Assembly: GCA_028700325.1 (NCBI GenBank)
Contig: JAQVSV010000014.1
Span: 1 to 39,236 of the forward strand
Length of the DNA: 39,236 bases
Direction of reading: 5' to 3'
DNA from: Elusimicrobiaceae bacterium
GTDB lineage: Bacteria > Elusimicrobiota > Elusimicrobia > Elusimicrobiales > Elusimicrobiaceae
Under the pieces are notes generated by a model. That model worked only from the letters and a program-made list of their open reading frames with translations. It ran no database searches and was not told where the DNA came from. Below, in pieces: positions 8,335 to 17,865 of the stretch. The position numbers and the translations under genes are program-made. Each line of letters opens with the position of its first letter. The first letter of the stretch is position 1.

Positions 8335-10437
8335 ATGACAAATCTTAAAACGACCCGCATCGAAGAAACGGTGGGGGATAAAATCATTTCATTGGAAACC
8401 GGGCTGATGGCCCGTCAGGCGGACGGCGCGATCGTCGCCCGCATGGGCGACACCGTGCTGCTCGCGGCGGTGGTGTCCGAAAAGACGCAGGATCCCGGTC
8501 CGGCGGATTTCGTGCCGCTCACCACTAACTATAAGGAACGGACCTATTCTGCCGGCAAAATTCCCGGCGGTTTTTTCAAACGCGAAGGCCGGCCCTCAAA
8601 AAAGGAAATTCTTTCCTCCCGCCTGACCGACCGGGCGATCCGCCCGCTGTTTCCGGAAGGGTACGCGGCGGAAACGAACGTGACGACGATGGTGCTGTCG
8701 AGCGACGGCGAGAATGACGCCGATGTGCTCAGCATTGTCGCCGCGTCAACCGCGCTGACGATCTCGTGCATACCGTTCAACGGCCCCGTGGCCGGAGTGC
8801 GCGTGGGCAGAATTGACGGCCAGTACATCATCAACCCGACCCACGCCCAGCGCGACGAAAGCGATATTGATTTTGTCATCGCCGGCACCAAACAGGGAAT
8901 GCTGATGGTGGAAGGCGGCTGCAAGGAAGTGCCGGAGAACGTGCTGATAGAAGCGATGGAAAAAGCGCAGGACGCCATCAACCGGCTCTGTGATATGCAG
9001 ACCAGGCTGCGCGAGCAGATCGGCGCGCCCAAGTTCACCGTGCCGCAAACCGTCATGCCCGAAACGATCAGGCAGACGGTGGAAGCGAAAGTGCGCCCGG
9101 AAATCGTGCGGATCCTCAACCTGTTCTGCGACAAGCAGACGCGCGACAAATCAATCGCCGCACTCAAGCAGCAGACCATTGACGCGCTGAGCGGGGAAAA
9201 CCCCGGCTGCGAACCTTTTGTCAACCTCGCCATCGAAACGGTTTCTTATGAAGAAAGCCGCCGCCTGGTGCTGGAAAAAGGCGTGCGCGTCGACGGCAGA
9301 AAGCCGGACGAAATACGTCCGCTTGACTCGCGGGTCGGCCTGCTGCCCCGCACCCACGGTTCCGCACTGTTCACCCGCGGCCAGACGCAGGGCCTGGTAG
9401 TCTGCACGCTCGGCTCGCCCGAAGACATGCAGATGGTGGAAGGGCTGGAAGAAACCTACCACGAGCGGTTCATGCTGCATTACAATTTCCCCGGTTTTTC
9501 CACGGGCGAATGCAAACCGGACAGAAGCCCCGGCCGCCGCGAAATCGGGCACGGAGAACTGGCCCGGCGCGCGCTGATGCCGCTGCTGCCGCAGGAAGAG
9601 GAATTCGGCTACACGATCCGGCTGGTTTCCGACATTATGGAATCGAACGGATCCAGTTCGATGGCCTCCGTATGCGGCGGTTCGCTGAGCCTGTTTGACG
9701 CCGGCGTGCCAATGAAAGCCGCCTGCGCCGGAATCGCGATGGGTCTTATTTCGGACGGCAGCAAACACGTTGTCCTGTCCGACATTATGGGCCTTGAAGA
9801 CCACCTCGGCGATATGGACTTCAAACTTACCGGCACGCGCAAAGGCATCACCGCGTTTCAGATGGACGTGAAACTGGCGAGCGGCATTGCGCTGTCAATC
9901 CTTAAAGAAGCCGTCGCGCAGGCCACGAACGGCCGCAATCACATCCTTAACCACATGGAAACGGTGATAACCGAGCCCCGGAAAGAAATGTCACAGTACG
10001 CTCCGCGTCTTTTCAGAATACAGATCCCCCAGGAAAAGATCGGCGCGCTTATCGGGCCCGGCGGCAAGAACATACGCAGAATCACCGAGGAAAACAACTG
10101 CAAGGTTGAAGTGAACGATGAAGGCGTCGTTTACATCTCCGGCGTGGATGCGGTAAAGGTGGAACGGGCCCGTAAGGAAGTGGAGTCCCTGACCGCCGTG
10201 GTTGAAGTGGGCAAGATTTACTCCGGCAAAGTGGTTTCCATACAGCCTTTCGGCGCGTTTGTGGAACTGCTGCCGGGCCAGGACGGCCTGCTGCACATCT
10301 CCGAAATCGAGCACCGCAGAGTCAACAAGGTGGAAGACGTGCTCAAACTCGGAGAAGAGGTACAGGTCAAAGTGGTCGAGATTGACAATAACGGGAAAAT
10401 ACGGCTGTCCCGCAAAGTGTTGATCGCGAGAAGCTAA
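8335..10437 (+). CDS. pnp: Polyribonucleotide nucleotidyltransferase (PNPase)
   Basis: PNPase degrades RNA 3'-5' by phosphorolysis and can add heteropolymeric tails. The 700 residues hold two RNase PH domains, the second with [20 protein letters not shown], where the two Asp of the catalytic site and the following Lys are present. A KH domain follows ([15 protein letters not shown], near 575). The S1 domain carries [18 protein letters not shown] and DGLLHISEI. No domain is missing. It is co-transcribed with rpsO. Confidence 0.97.
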   Translation: MTNLKTTRIEETVGDKIISLETGLMARQADGAIVARMGDTVLLAAVVSEKTQDPGPADFVPLTTNYKERTYSAGKIPGGFFKREGRPSKKEILSSRLTDRAIRPLFPEGYAAETNVTTMVLSSDGENDADVLSIVAASTALTISCIPFNGPVAGVRVGRIDGQYIINPTHAQRDESDIDFVIAGTKQGMLMVEGGCKEVPENVLIEAMEKAQDAINRLCDMQTRLREQIGAPKFTVPQTVMPETIRQTVEAKVRPEIVRILNLFCDKQTRDKSIAALKQQTIDALSGENPGCEPFVNLAIETVSYEESRRLVLEKGVRVDGRKPDEIRPLDSRVGLLPRTHGSALFTRGQTQGLVVCTLGSPEDMQMVEGLEETYHERFMLHYNFPGFSTGECKPDRSPGRREIGHGELARRALMPLLPQEEEFGYTIRLVSDIMESNGSSSMASVCGGSLSLFDAGVPMKAACAGIAMGLISDGSKHVVLSDIMGLEDHLGDMDFKLTGTRKGITAFQMDVKLASGIALSILKEAVAQATNGRNHILNHMETVITEPRKEMSQYAPRLFRIQIPQEKIGALIGPGGKNIRRITEENNCKVEVNDEGVVYISGVDAVKVERARKEVESLTAVVEVGKIYSGKVVSIQPFGAFVELLPGQDGLLHISEIEHRRVNKVEDVLKLGEEVQVKVVEIDNNGKIRLSRKVLIARS

Positions 10438-10460
10438 ATTATCAACAACCCCGGTACGCT

Positions 10461-10955
10461 ATGAAAAGAACCGTAAAAAAATCCCCCGTAGCCGTAAAGG
10501 CCGCTCCCGCGCGGGACACAGCCGCGCTGGAGGAAATAAAAACCCTTTACGGTTTCATGCAGAAAAACAGCCTCGAAACGATAGACTACGCCTCCGGCGA
10601 AACTCACATCCGGCTGGTGCGAAAGCGCCCGAATGTGATACCTGTGCCGGTGCTTCAGACTGTGCAGGCGCAAACACAAGCATCCTCCGCACCGGCCAGG
10701 CCGGCCGAGTACGCGGGCGATACCGTGAACTCGCCGCTGCAGGGCATCTTCTTCCGTGCGGCTTCGCCGTCAAGCCCGCCGTTCGTGCGGGAAGGCGATA
10801 CCGTCAAGAAAGGGCAGGTGCTGTGCCTTATCGAGGCGATGAAGGTGTTTAACGAAGTGAAGGCGGAGTTTGACTGCAAAGTGAATAAAGTGCTTATTGA
10901 CAACGGCAAGCCGGTTAAATCAGGCGAGAAACTGTTCGCCGTTGAAAAACGATAG
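10461..10955 (+). CDS. accB: Biotin carboxyl carrier protein of acetyl-CoA carboxylase
   Basis: This is the biotinylated carrier that shuttles CO2 between biotin carboxylase and carboxyltransferase for malonyl-CoA synthesis. It has 164 residues: a Lys/Ala N-terminus, a short helical segment (LEEIKTLYGFMQKN), an Ala/Pro linker and a biotinyl domain from about 88. The biotin-acceptor motif is CLIEAMKVFNEV. The hydrophobic lead-in reads NSPLQGIFFRAASPSSPPFV, as in AccB. It ends in TAG. The usual partner accC does not follow; the next gene is a winged-helix protein. The start has no clear Shine-Dalgarno and lies 23 bases after pnp. Confidence 0.92.
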   Translation: MKRTVKKSPVAVKAAPARDTAALEEIKTLYGFMQKNSLETIDYASGETHIRLVRKRPNVIPVPVLQTVQAQTQASSAPARPAEYAGDTVNSPLQGIFFRAASPSSPPFVREGDTVKKGQVLCLIEAMKVFNEVKAEFDCKVNKVLIDNGKPVKSGEKLFAVEKR

Positions 10956-10984
10956 CGCAGACCGCTGCGGAAATATGATCCTTT

Positions 10985-11011
10985 GCGCGCCCGGCCATCA
11001 GCCGGGCGCGC
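10985..11011. other. Strong GC hairpin downstream of accB
   Basis: An 11-bp perfect stem GCGCGCCCGGC/GCCGGGCGCGC encloses the loop CATCA, 30 bases past the accB stop. No T-run follows on either strand, so it is not a standard intrinsic terminator. It may stabilise the 3' end of the rpsO-pnp-accB mRNA. Confidence 0.6.
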
Positions 11012-11086
11012 AGGGATGATTGCAGTACAATATCTCTGAACCCGCAGAACCAAACAGCCCTCCCGGCTGTATATTATATGCTCTAA

Positions 11087-11362
11087 ATGGATACATTGCG
11101 TATGAGCGAACCAGCACTCTTTAAAAGCACCCTTGAAAACAACGCAGGACGCATTCTGAGCGAAATAGCCAGCACTTCCGGCGGCCAGCTTACCGCATGG
11201 GAGCTGAAGATGCGGCTGCACCTGTCCAGTTCACAGCTGTACATAGCGCTTGGCTGGCTGATGGGACGGGAAGCGGTTGAACTGGAACCGGAAAATCTTG
11301 ATTACATAATCAGGCCGGCGGCAAAACGCAGTCCCGCGCCGCCTCCGCCTGTTATCGGTTAA
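11087..11362 (+). CDS. Small winged helix-turn-helix protein (DUF2582-like)
   Basis: This 91-residue protein resembles the short winged-helix family Pfam lists as DUF2582. Helical residues 15-45 (ENNAGRILSEIASTSGG) lead into SSQLYIALGWLMGREAVEL, the recognition helix and wing. The tail is Pro-rich. Its function is unknown; members may bind DNA or act as protein-interaction modules. The start could be 11087 or the second Met at 11102. No Shine-Dalgarno is seen at either, and a TATTAT box at 11072-11077 is placed for a near-leaderless message from 11087. Its stop codon overlaps the ftsK start (TAATG). Confidence 0.7.
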   Translation: MDTLRMSEPALFKSTLENNAGRILSEIASTSGGQLTAWELKMRLHLSSSQLYIALGWLMGREAVELEPENLDYIIRPAAKRSPAPPPPVIG

Positions 11363-13764
11363 TGGCCAGACGAAACGCATCCCCTTTCGACCTGTTCTAT
11401 GCGGGCCGCAAAAAACACGCGGGGAAATCCGCGCGCGGGGTGGCGTTTTACGCTAAAAAAAAGCAGTCGGCCAAAGCGGGCAGGCGCAAAACCAAAACTC
11501 CCGCATGGCTGCCGGCGGTAGGCTGGATATTCACCGTGTCGCTCACGCTGTGGCTGATCTGGATCCAGTGGGTGGGGGGCTCAAGCGGAGCGCTGGGCCG
11601 CATTCTGGCGGACGGGCTGTTTAAAACATTCGGGCACGCGTCCTATCTGTTCCCTCTGCTTATGCTGTACGGCCTGGCGACGATCTTCTTCGAGCGCACG
11701 GAAAAGGCGTTCGGCGCGCTCACGCTTGCCACAGGCATCACGTTCGTGCTGGTCTCCTCGTCGGCTGAACTGGCGCTGCTCAAACTGATTTTCACCGGTT
11801 CCCTTATTTCCGGCGGTGTCACCGGCGAGATGACAGCCGCATTGCTCGACGGTATTTTGGGCAAGGCGGGCGCGGGCATAATCGGCATGGGGATATTCGT
11901 GGCGGGCGTGCACATTTTATTCGGGATCCCGTGGAAAAAAACCATCTCCGCCATGCTGAAATGGGTGCGGGAGGATTATGCCGCGTGGACAGCCGGCAGA
12001 ACCGCGCTGGCGCGCAGAATAGAAGCCGCGCGCGGCGACTTGCCGGTGCCCGCGGAAGAATGCGCCGCGCGGAATTGCGACATAACGGATTGCGAAGTGT
12101 CCGGGGAGCCCGCCCGGCCCGCGCGCGAAAAGCTCACCGCGCCGATCAAGATCATGCGCGGAGGCAATAGCGGTTCCCCGCCCGCCAAGCCAAGACCGGC
12201 AGCAGTAAAGAAAACCGCGGAGAAAGCGGAAGAGGAAGCTCCGCTTCCGCTGGAACGCCCGCCGTTCGATCCAAAAACTTACGAACCGCCCTCGCTTGAC
12301 CTGCTTAACGAACCGCCTGCAAACCGGCTAATCGGCCCGTCGGACGACGAGATCGCGCACGCGAAACAGCAGCTGGAGGAAACGCTCGCCAGTTTCGAGA
12401 TCAAAGCCACGGTGACAGGCGCGCTGGCCGGCCCGGTGATCACCCGCTATGAACTGAAACCCGAGAAAGGGGTGAAGGTAAGCTCGATAGTGTCGCTGGA
12501 AAACGATATAGCGCTTGCCATGAAAGCGAAAGGCATCCGGATAGAGGCGCCGATCCCCGGCAAAGACGCGATCGGGCTTGAACTGCCCAACGAAAAACCG
12601 GTAATGGTCTATCTGCGGGAAATACTGGAAGACCCCGCGCTGGCCGGCTCAAGGAACAAGCTGGCCGTCGCGGTCGGGCGCCACGCCGACGGCGCGCCGG
12701 CGACTGCGAACCTGGAAAAAATGCCGCACCTTCTGGTGGCGGGCGCGACAAACAGCGGCAAAAGCATCTGCCTGCAGACGTTTATTCTGTCGCTGGTATA
12801 CCGTGCCCGGCCAGACGAGGTGAAATTCCTCATGATTGACCCCAAGCGGCTGGAACTCACCTTTTATGAGGGGATACCGCATCTCTACGATCCCAAAACG
12901 CCGGCCGAACAGGCCACGGTGATAACCGACTCTAAAGAGGCGGTCGCTTCGCTCAAGGCGCTGGTGAAGGTGATGGAAACGCGCTACAAGATTCTGGAAG
13001 CGGCCAAAGTGCGCAACATGGAGTCATACAACAAATGGGCCGAAAAGAACGGCGAGCCGCATATGTTTTTCATTGTGGTCATCATAGACGAGCTGGCTGA
13101 CCTGATGCTCCAGACCAAGGCCGCGGTGGAAGACTCCATCCAGCGGCTCGCCCAGATGGCGCGGGCGGTGGGAATACATCTGGTGCTGTGCACGCAGCGT
13201 CCGTCGGTTAACGTGATCACGGGGGTTATCAAGGCGAATCTGCCGTCCCGGATTGCGCTGCAGGTGACTTCACGCACCGATTCCAGAGTGATTCTGGACT
13301 CGCAAGGCGCGGAAAACCTGCTCGGCAAAGGCGATATGCTGTATCTGGCGATTGACGCGCAGAAACCGTCCCGGATGCAGGGCGCTTATGTGTCGGAAGA
13401 GGAGATCCGCGCGGTGGCGGATCATCTGCGCAAACAGGGCCGGCCCGACTACCCGGTCCAGCTCCGAAGCGAAAAGGCGGACGAGGAAGCCTTCGGCCCC
13501 GGCATGGGCATCAGCGTGGAGGATTTCAAAGCCGCGCTGAACCTGATTTTACAGCGGCGGCGCATTTCGCAGGATCTGCTCAAGGCGCACTTCGGCTCCT
13601 CGGCGCGGGCCACCAATATCCTGAGCGTGCTCGAGATTCAGGGCTTTATAAGCAAACCCGAAGGCTCCAACCGGTGGGACATCCAGTTTGACAAGATAGA
13701 ACAGCAGGCAGCCAGCTTCGAGCTGACCGTCAATTCGCCCGTTTCCGCCGGGAACGGGGAATAA
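11362..13764 (+). CDS. ftsK: DNA translocase FtsK
   Basis: FtsK anchors at the septum and pumps chromosomal DNA toward dif for dimer resolution. The protein has 800 residues. After a basic N-terminus four hydrophobic segments lie between about 50 and 190. An acidic/Pro linker follows, then the alpha/beta motor. Walker A GATNSGKS is near 459-467, Walker B FIVVIIDELADLML near 570-583, and LVLCTQRPSVNVITGVIKAN follows. The C-terminal gamma winged-helix (about 718-785) reads LKAHFGSSARATNILSVLE, ending GFISKPEGSNRWDI. Domain order and size are normal for the short-linker class. lolA follows, as in many diderms. Confidence 0.96.
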   Translation: MARRNASPFDLFYAGRKKHAGKSARGVAFYAKKKQSAKAGRRKTKTPAWLPAVGWIFTVSLTLWLIWIQWVGGSSGALGRILADGLFKTFGHASYLFPLLMLYGLATIFFERTEKAFGALTLATGITFVLVSSSAELALLKLIFTGSLISGGVTGEMTAALLDGILGKAGAGIIGMGIFVAGVHILFGIPWKKTISAMLKWVREDYAAWTAGRTALARRIEAARGDLPVPAEECAARNCDITDCEVSGEPARPAREKLTAPIKIMRGGNSGSPPAKPRPAAVKKTAEKAEEEAPLPLERPPFDPKTYEPPSLDLLNEPPANRLIGPSDDEIAHAKQQLEETLASFEIKATVTGALAGPVITRYELKPEKGVKVSSIVSLENDIALAMKAKGIRIEAPIPGKDAIGLELPNEKPVMVYLREILEDPALAGSRNKLAVAVGRHADGAPATANLEKMPHLLVAGATNSGKSICLQTFILSLVYRARPDEVKFLMIDPKRLELTFYEGIPHLYDPKTPAEQATVITDSKEAVASLKALVKVMETRYKILEAAKVRNMESYNKWAEKNGEPHMFFIVVIIDELADLMLQTKAAVEDSIQRLAQMARAVGIHLVLCTQRPSVNVITGVIKANLPSRIALQVTSRTDSRVILDSQGAENLLGKGDMLYLAIDAQKPSRMQGAYVSEEEIRAVADHLRKQGRPDYPVQLRSEKADEEAFGPGMGISVEDFKAALNLILQRRRISQDLLKAHFGSSARATNILSVLEIQGFISKPEGSNRWDIQFDKIEQQAASFELTVNSPVSAGNGE

Positions 13765-13784
13765 ACCCTGAAGGGGAAACAATT

Positions 13785-14516
13785 ATGAAAAGACATATCG
13801 GCCTGACAATACTTTCACTGCTGGCGGCGTCCGCTCACGCGGCCTCAGCCGGCACGGCAGGGCAGCCTTCACCCGCGAGCACCGCCGCAGTCACTATCGC
13901 AGCCCCGCAGCCCCGGCAACAGACGGCCGTGGCGCTCAGTTCAACCGCCGTCATAGAAAAACTGCGGGAATGGGACACGAAGCTTGAGTCTTTGTCCTGC
14001 GGGTTCACTCAAAGCGTGAAATTCGGGGATTCCGGCATGGGTTCCACTATCGAAGGGCTGGTCCGCTACCGCAAGCCCGACCTGCTGCGGGTGGAACATA
14101 CCGCACCGCGCAGCCAGATTGTGGTGACCGACAAGAAAACCATCAGCGTCTATTCGCCGCAGGACCGGCAGCTTGTCAAGAGCGACTGGACGTCATGGAT
14201 TTCACAGCAGTCTGCCATATTTTCCGGCGTCACAAATTTCGGCAGCTACGGGAAAATAATAGCGGACCATGGTATAAAAGTGACTACGGGTGAAACCGGA
14301 GTGGCCGTAACGCTCAGCCCGGTAAGCGGCAAACAGAGCTACACTCTCACCTTGCTGCTGGATCCGGAAATGGACTATTTTCCTTACGCCATAGAAATGA
14401 AGATCGGCACAACCGACGTAAAGACCACCCTGAAAAAAATAACAATCAACTCCGGAATACCGGACGGCGTCTTCACGCTGAACCCGCCGCAGGGCACGAA
14501 AATAATAAATTTCTGA
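13785..14516 (+). CDS. lolA: LolA-family outer-membrane lipoprotein carrier
   Basis: LolA carries lipoproteins through the periplasm from LolCDE to the outer membrane. The 243-residue precursor begins with a signal peptide (MKRHIGLTILSLLAASAHA) and an Ala/Thr-rich spacer to about residue 50. The LolA fold shows SLSCGFTQSVKFGD, GLVRYRKPDLLRVEH and the C-terminal DVKTTLKKITINSGIPDGVF with FTLNPPQGTKII. An AGGGGAA ribosome site precedes the ATG. Its place after ftsK matches a common proteobacterial order. Family assignment is good. Whether it delivers lipoproteins or another amphiphile is not decided by sequence. Confidence 0.87.
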   Translation: MKRHIGLTILSLLAASAHAASAGTAGQPSPASTAAVTIAAPQPRQQTAVALSSTAVIEKLREWDTKLESLSCGFTQSVKFGDSGMGSTIEGLVRYRKPDLLRVEHTAPRSQIVVTDKKTISVYSPQDRQLVKSDWTSWISQQSAIFSGVTNFGSYGKIIADHGIKVTTGETGVAVTLSPVSGKQSYTLTLLLDPEMDYFPYAIEMKIGTTDVKTTLKKITINSGIPDGVFTLNPPQGTKIINF

Positions 14517-14526
14517 CCGGTGAAAA

Positions 14527-15369
14527 ATGACTGAAAAACCCGATCTGCCTGTTGCCGGATCCGGCACGGAACACGCGTCTGGCCCGGCGGCGGAGCCGCA
14601 TGACAGCGCTGCCCGGCAACCCGGGCAGTTGCAGCCCGCGCAGCCGGCGCAGGCGCCCCGTTCCGCCACGGCGGGCGAGCGGCTGAAAGCCCTGCGCGAG
14701 GAAAAAGGAATAAGCGCGGAGATGCTGCACCGCAGGACAAAAATACCGCTCAAAACGATTTCCGCGCTGGAAACCGACGACACCGCCTATTACGCCTCCG
14801 ACCCTTATGCGCGGAGTTTTCTTGAGCAGTACTGCGAATATATCGGAGTCGAGCCGGACGAGCTGCGCTCAAGTTTCGAAAAAGCCGCGGAACCGCTGCG
14901 CCGCGCCGATCAACGTCCGCGCACAATACTCAATCCCGGTTCGCCTCTTGATGAAGAAAGCTATGTTTCCGCCGCGCAAGCCTATTTTTTCAAGACGGCC
15001 GCGGCAAGCGCCGCGGTCCTTGCGCTGCTGACTTTGTGGCTCTGGAAAAACGCGGATTATTTCGGCTGGCCGGCAAGCGGAGAAAGCGCGATCGCTTCAC
15101 CCTCTTTATACGAAGCGGCTTTCATTTCCCGGCTTGAAGGGCTGGTAACCGAACGGACATGGCTGCGCGTGACAGCCGACAGAAGGACCGTTTTTGAAGG
15201 TTACGCGCCCGCGGGCGTGAAACTGGGCTGGACGGCTTCAAAAGAATTCAAGGTGGAGTCAGACAGGCCGGACAATCTCCAGTTGTCGCTTGACAACCGG
15301 AAACTGGAGCAGTTTACCAAAACTCAAACCCTCATTCCGGTCGTTTTTTCCGGCGCGGAAACGAAATAG
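14527..15369 (+). CDS. RodZ-like membrane protein (HTH + TM + DUF4115)
   Basis: RodZ-type proteins tie MreB filaments to the membrane through a cytoplasmic HTH. This 280-residue protein has an Ala/Pro-rich first 48 residues. A helix-turn-helix of the Cro/RodZ type follows (GERLKALREEKGISAEML, then YARSFLEQYCEYIGVEPDEL). One membrane helix lies at about 153-174. The periplasmic domain has LVTERTWLRVTADRRTVFEG and GWTASKEFKVESDRPDNLQL, as in DUF4115. It lies 10 bases after lolA and before pgsA; RodZ-pgsA adjacency is common. It ends in TAG. I leave the symbol blank because MreB partnership is not shown here. Confidence 0.85.
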   Translation: MTEKPDLPVAGSGTEHASGPAAEPHDSAARQPGQLQPAQPAQAPRSATAGERLKALREEKGISAEMLHRRTKIPLKTISALETDDTAYYASDPYARSFLEQYCEYIGVEPDELRSSFEKAAEPLRRADQRPRTILNPGSPLDEESYVSAAQAYFFKTAAASAAVLALLTLWLWKNADYFGWPASGESAIASPSLYEAAFISRLEGLVTERTWLRVTADRRTVFEGYAPAGVKLGWTASKEFKVESDRPDNLQLSLDNRKLEQFTKTQTLIPVVFSGAETK

Positions 15370-15380
15370 GACACAAATTT

Positions 15381-16247
15381 ATGATGACAATCGCCAACAG
15401 GATAACGCTGCTGCGCGCGTTTCTTACCATTCTGATGTATGCCTGCATAGTGGTGCCCGCTTCCTGGACGAGGCTGGCAGCCCTGCTTATCTTCGCGCTG
15501 GCTTCGATCACCGACTGGGTGGACGGATTTCTGGCGCGCCGCACCAACACCACCACCACGTTCGGAGCCGTGGCGGATCCGTTTGTGGACAAACTGCTTA
15601 TCGGCGGAGTGTTCGTGGCGTTCGGCTCGGTGCCGGCCCTGCATGTGCCGTTATGGGCGGTATTTCTGATAATCGCCAGGGAAATGATGATTTCCACCCT
15701 GCGGGTGCTGGCCGCGCTGAACCGGGAAATGCTGGCGGCGGAACGCTCCGGCAAATTCAAAACCGCGATCCAGATGATTTCCGCCAGCCTGATACTTGTG
15801 ATACTCAACATTCAGGATCTGGCGGTCAACGGCCCGCCTGACTGGCAGGCCGGTATGCAGGCGGCGGCGCATTTCACGCTGCAGTTTCCTTATCTGCTGA
15901 CGATAATCGTAATGATCGTCACCTGGGCAAGCGGAATAAGCTATCTGTACAACCACTGGGATATGCTCCGCCGTTCCTGGAGCATTCCCAACAGCCGCCG
16001 GCAGCCGCAATTGCGGCGGACTGAAAACCGTCGCCAGCGCCGGCCACATCGGAACAACCGGTTCAGACCTGAAAAAAAAGACGGGATCGTGCAAAGCTCC
16101 CCTTATTTCCCGCAGGACGCGATATTGCGCGAAGCCAAAAAAAATCACCGGCCCCGCCGCCGCGGCAAACGCCCCGCCGGACAAACCGCGCAGAACACCG
16201 GCGGCGCCCGGCCCGCCGCACCCGCCGCGACGGCCGCGCAGGACTGA
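15381..16247 (+). CDS. pgsA: CDP-diacylglycerol-glycerol-3-phosphate 3-phosphatidyltransferase
   Basis: PgsA makes phosphatidylglycerophosphate, the committed step to PG and cardiolipin, in the inner membrane. It has 288 residues. The CDP-alcohol phosphotransferase signature is complete: DGFLAR, eight residues, G, three, D, three, D (ending FGAVADPFVDK, near 50-73). Several membrane helices follow to about residue 195. The last 85 residues (from SWSIPNSRRRQ onward) are an Arg/Lys/Pro-rich cytoplasmic tail not seen in ordinary PgsA. Start Met1 and Met2 are adjacent and both plausible. pgpA, the next enzyme of the pathway, follows 15 bases downstream. Confidence 0.93.
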   Translation: MMTIANRITLLRAFLTILMYACIVVPASWTRLAALLIFALASITDWVDGFLARRTNTTTTFGAVADPFVDKLLIGGVFVAFGSVPALHVPLWAVFLIIAREMMISTLRVLAALNREMLAAERSGKFKTAIQMISASLILVILNIQDLAVNGPPDWQAGMQAAAHFTLQFPYLLTIIVMIVTWASGISYLYNHWDMLRRSWSIPNSRRQPQLRRTENRRQRRPHRNNRFRPEKKDGIVQSSPYFPQDAILREAKKNHRPRRRGKRPAGQTAQNTGGARPAAPAATAAQD

Positions 16248-16262
16248 GAAGAACGAGAAGCC

Positions 16263-16796
16263 ATGCCCGACAGCAACAACGCGCCCGCATTGGACGGCAT
16301 CCGCAGGAACGGGCCGGTGGCGTTTGCGATACGCCTGCTGGCCAGCGGACTGTTTATAAGCCTGCTGCCCGCATGGCTGCTAAAAGGCCGGAAAAACACG
16401 GGCGCCGGGTTTATGGGCACCGTCGCGGCGGTTGCCACGGTGCCGCTTCTGCCGGAAAATCCTGCCGTTTACACGGTGTTTCTGGCGGTATTTACAGCGG
16501 GCGCGATATGGATAAGCGACCGCGCGGATTTCGGGGCCGGCCAGCCGGACGATCCGCGCATTGTAATAGACGAAATCGCAGGCTACTATTTCGCCATAGC
16601 GTTCCTGCCTAGAACAACCGCCGCGCTTTTGCTATGCTTTATATTGTTCCGGCTGTTCGATACGCTCAAGCCGTTCGGCATAAAAAAGCTGGATATGATA
16701 AAAAACGGGTTCGGCGTCGTGATTGACGATGTCGCGAGCGGAATCGCTGTAAACATATTAATGTGGATCGCCTATTTATGCGCAATACGGCTTTAA
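16263..16796 (+). CDS. pgpA: Phosphatidylglycerophosphatase A
   Basis: PgpA dephosphorylates phosphatidylglycerophosphate to PG, the step after PgsA. The 177 residues carry the family motifs RIVIDEIAGYYFA and FRLFDTLKPFGIKKLD, then GFGVVIDDVASGI, within four to five membrane segments. The first 30 residues are more polar than usual. Its 3' end overlaps the start of the following barrel gene by 19 bases. Confidence 0.92.
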   Translation: MPDSNNAPALDGIRRNGPVAFAIRLLASGLFISLLPAWLLKGRKNTGAGFMGTVAAVATVPLLPENPAVYTVFLAVFTAGAIWISDRADFGAGQPDDPRIVIDEIAGYYFAIAFLPRTTAALLLCFILFRLFDTLKPFGIKKLDMIKNGFGVVIDDVASGIAVNILMWIAYLCAIRL

Positions 16797-17767
16797 AATT
16801 TCTTGCGGTTCTGCTGGCAGGAACCGGCCTGCTCTGCGGCTCCGCCGCGCAGGCCGCCGGCACGAATTCCGAACCGCCCGTTCTGCCGCCGGCGCAGGCG
16901 CAGCCCGCCGAACCGCCAGCAATTTCCTCCGCCGTGCCGCCCGTTGGCGAAAAAACCGCGCCCCGGCCCGACGCGCCGGATCAGACGGCCCCCGCGACAG
17001 CCTCCGCCGCTCGCAAAACAGCCGCATACGATTATGACAATCCGGCCGTGCCGCTCAGCGGCATCGTGCTGATGCCCACTTCCTATCGCGGTCGCGGGCT
17101 CAACACCATCGGCCTCAGCCTTGATATCAACGCCGCCTATTACATAGGCCGGCTGTACGGGAAAAACTCGTTTGACTGGACGCTCAACAAAAAGAATTAC
17201 CTTGACCGGATCGGGCAATGGATGCTCGCCGTTGACGGAAAAATGATGGTGCAGACCGAAGGCGACTGGCGGCCGGCCGTAGCCGCCGGCGTATTGGGCA
17301 TGTTCACGTTCCGCGATTCCGGCTCGTCGAAGCTGGATGATCCCACGGTAAACGTGTCGGTTAAATCATCGCAGGGGGTCGGTTCGGCTTATGTCAACGC
17401 CAGCAAACGCTTTTTTTCGCACCGCCTGCTGGCCACGGCCGGTTATATGCAGGGGACTTTCGCGAATGTTTTTCCGCTGCTGAGCGAATTTCTGACCGAC
17501 GAATCCATCTCGCTCAGCGGCCACCCCGGCCAGACCGCCACCTCGCCAAACATCATGTACGGCGGCATGCTGTTTATGATAACCCCGAAATATCCGATCG
17601 GCTTTGAAGTGCTTATCCCGCAGGGCGCGGCGTTAAACCCGAAACTGGTCAATTTCCATCTGGGTTCGCTGCTGAAACTGAATTTCGAAGTGTCTTATCT
17701 GGCATTCGACGGGGGCTGGGATGCGCTCGGCATGATCCAGTTCCGCTACACTTTCTTCCCGAAATAA
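16778..17767 (+). CDS. Predicted outer-membrane beta-barrel protein, function unknown
   Basis: I do not recognise a named family. The start at 16778 gives a clear signal peptide (MRNTALKFLAVLLAGTGLLC, cleavage after AQAA); a Met 15 bases upstream lacks this logic. Residues about 25-85 are Pro/Ala-rich. The rest is rich in alternating amphipathic strands, for example WMLAVDGKMMVQTEG, LATAGYMQGTFANV and NFEVSYLAFDGGW. It ends FRYTFFPK, with aromatic residues near the C-terminus as in many barrels. The overlap with pgpA suggests co-expression with the phospholipid genes. A role in envelope lipid or outer-membrane homeostasis would be a guess. Confidence 0.7.
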   Translation: MRNTALKFLAVLLAGTGLLCGSAAQAAGTNSEPPVLPPAQAQPAEPPAISSAVPPVGEKTAPRPDAPDQTAPATASAARKTAAYDYDNPAVPLSGIVLMPTSYRGRGLNTIGLSLDINAAYYIGRLYGKNSFDWTLNKKNYLDRIGQWMLAVDGKMMVQTEGDWRPAVAAGVLGMFTFRDSGSSKLDDPTVNVSVKSSQGVGSAYVNASKRFFSHRLLATAGYMQGTFANVFPLLSEFLTDESISLSGHPGQTATSPNIMYGGMLFMITPKYPIGFEVLIPQGAALNPKLVNFHLGSLLKLNFEVSYLAFDGGWDALGMIQFRYTFFPK

Positions 17768-17858
17768 AACTGGCTATTGCGCGCGGCAGGCCGCGCCGGA
17801 TCTCCTTTTTGCCAGCTAACGCTTTTACCCCTGATACCGCGTAGACTTGCCGCGCGCA
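17768..17858. terminator. Convergent intergenic region with inverted repeats; likely bidirectional terminator
   Basis: The barrel gene and the minus-strand operon converge here. On the minus strand CTGGC (complement of 17811-17815) and GCCAG (complement of 17770-17774) bracket a GC hairpin and are followed by TTTTATTT. On the plus strand GCGCGG/CCGCGC is followed by CTCCTTTTTG. An 11-bp inverted pair TGCGCGCGGCA (17778-17788) and TGCCGCGCGCA (17848-17858) spans the region. Confidence 0.5.
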
Positions 17859-17865
17859 GGTTCAT

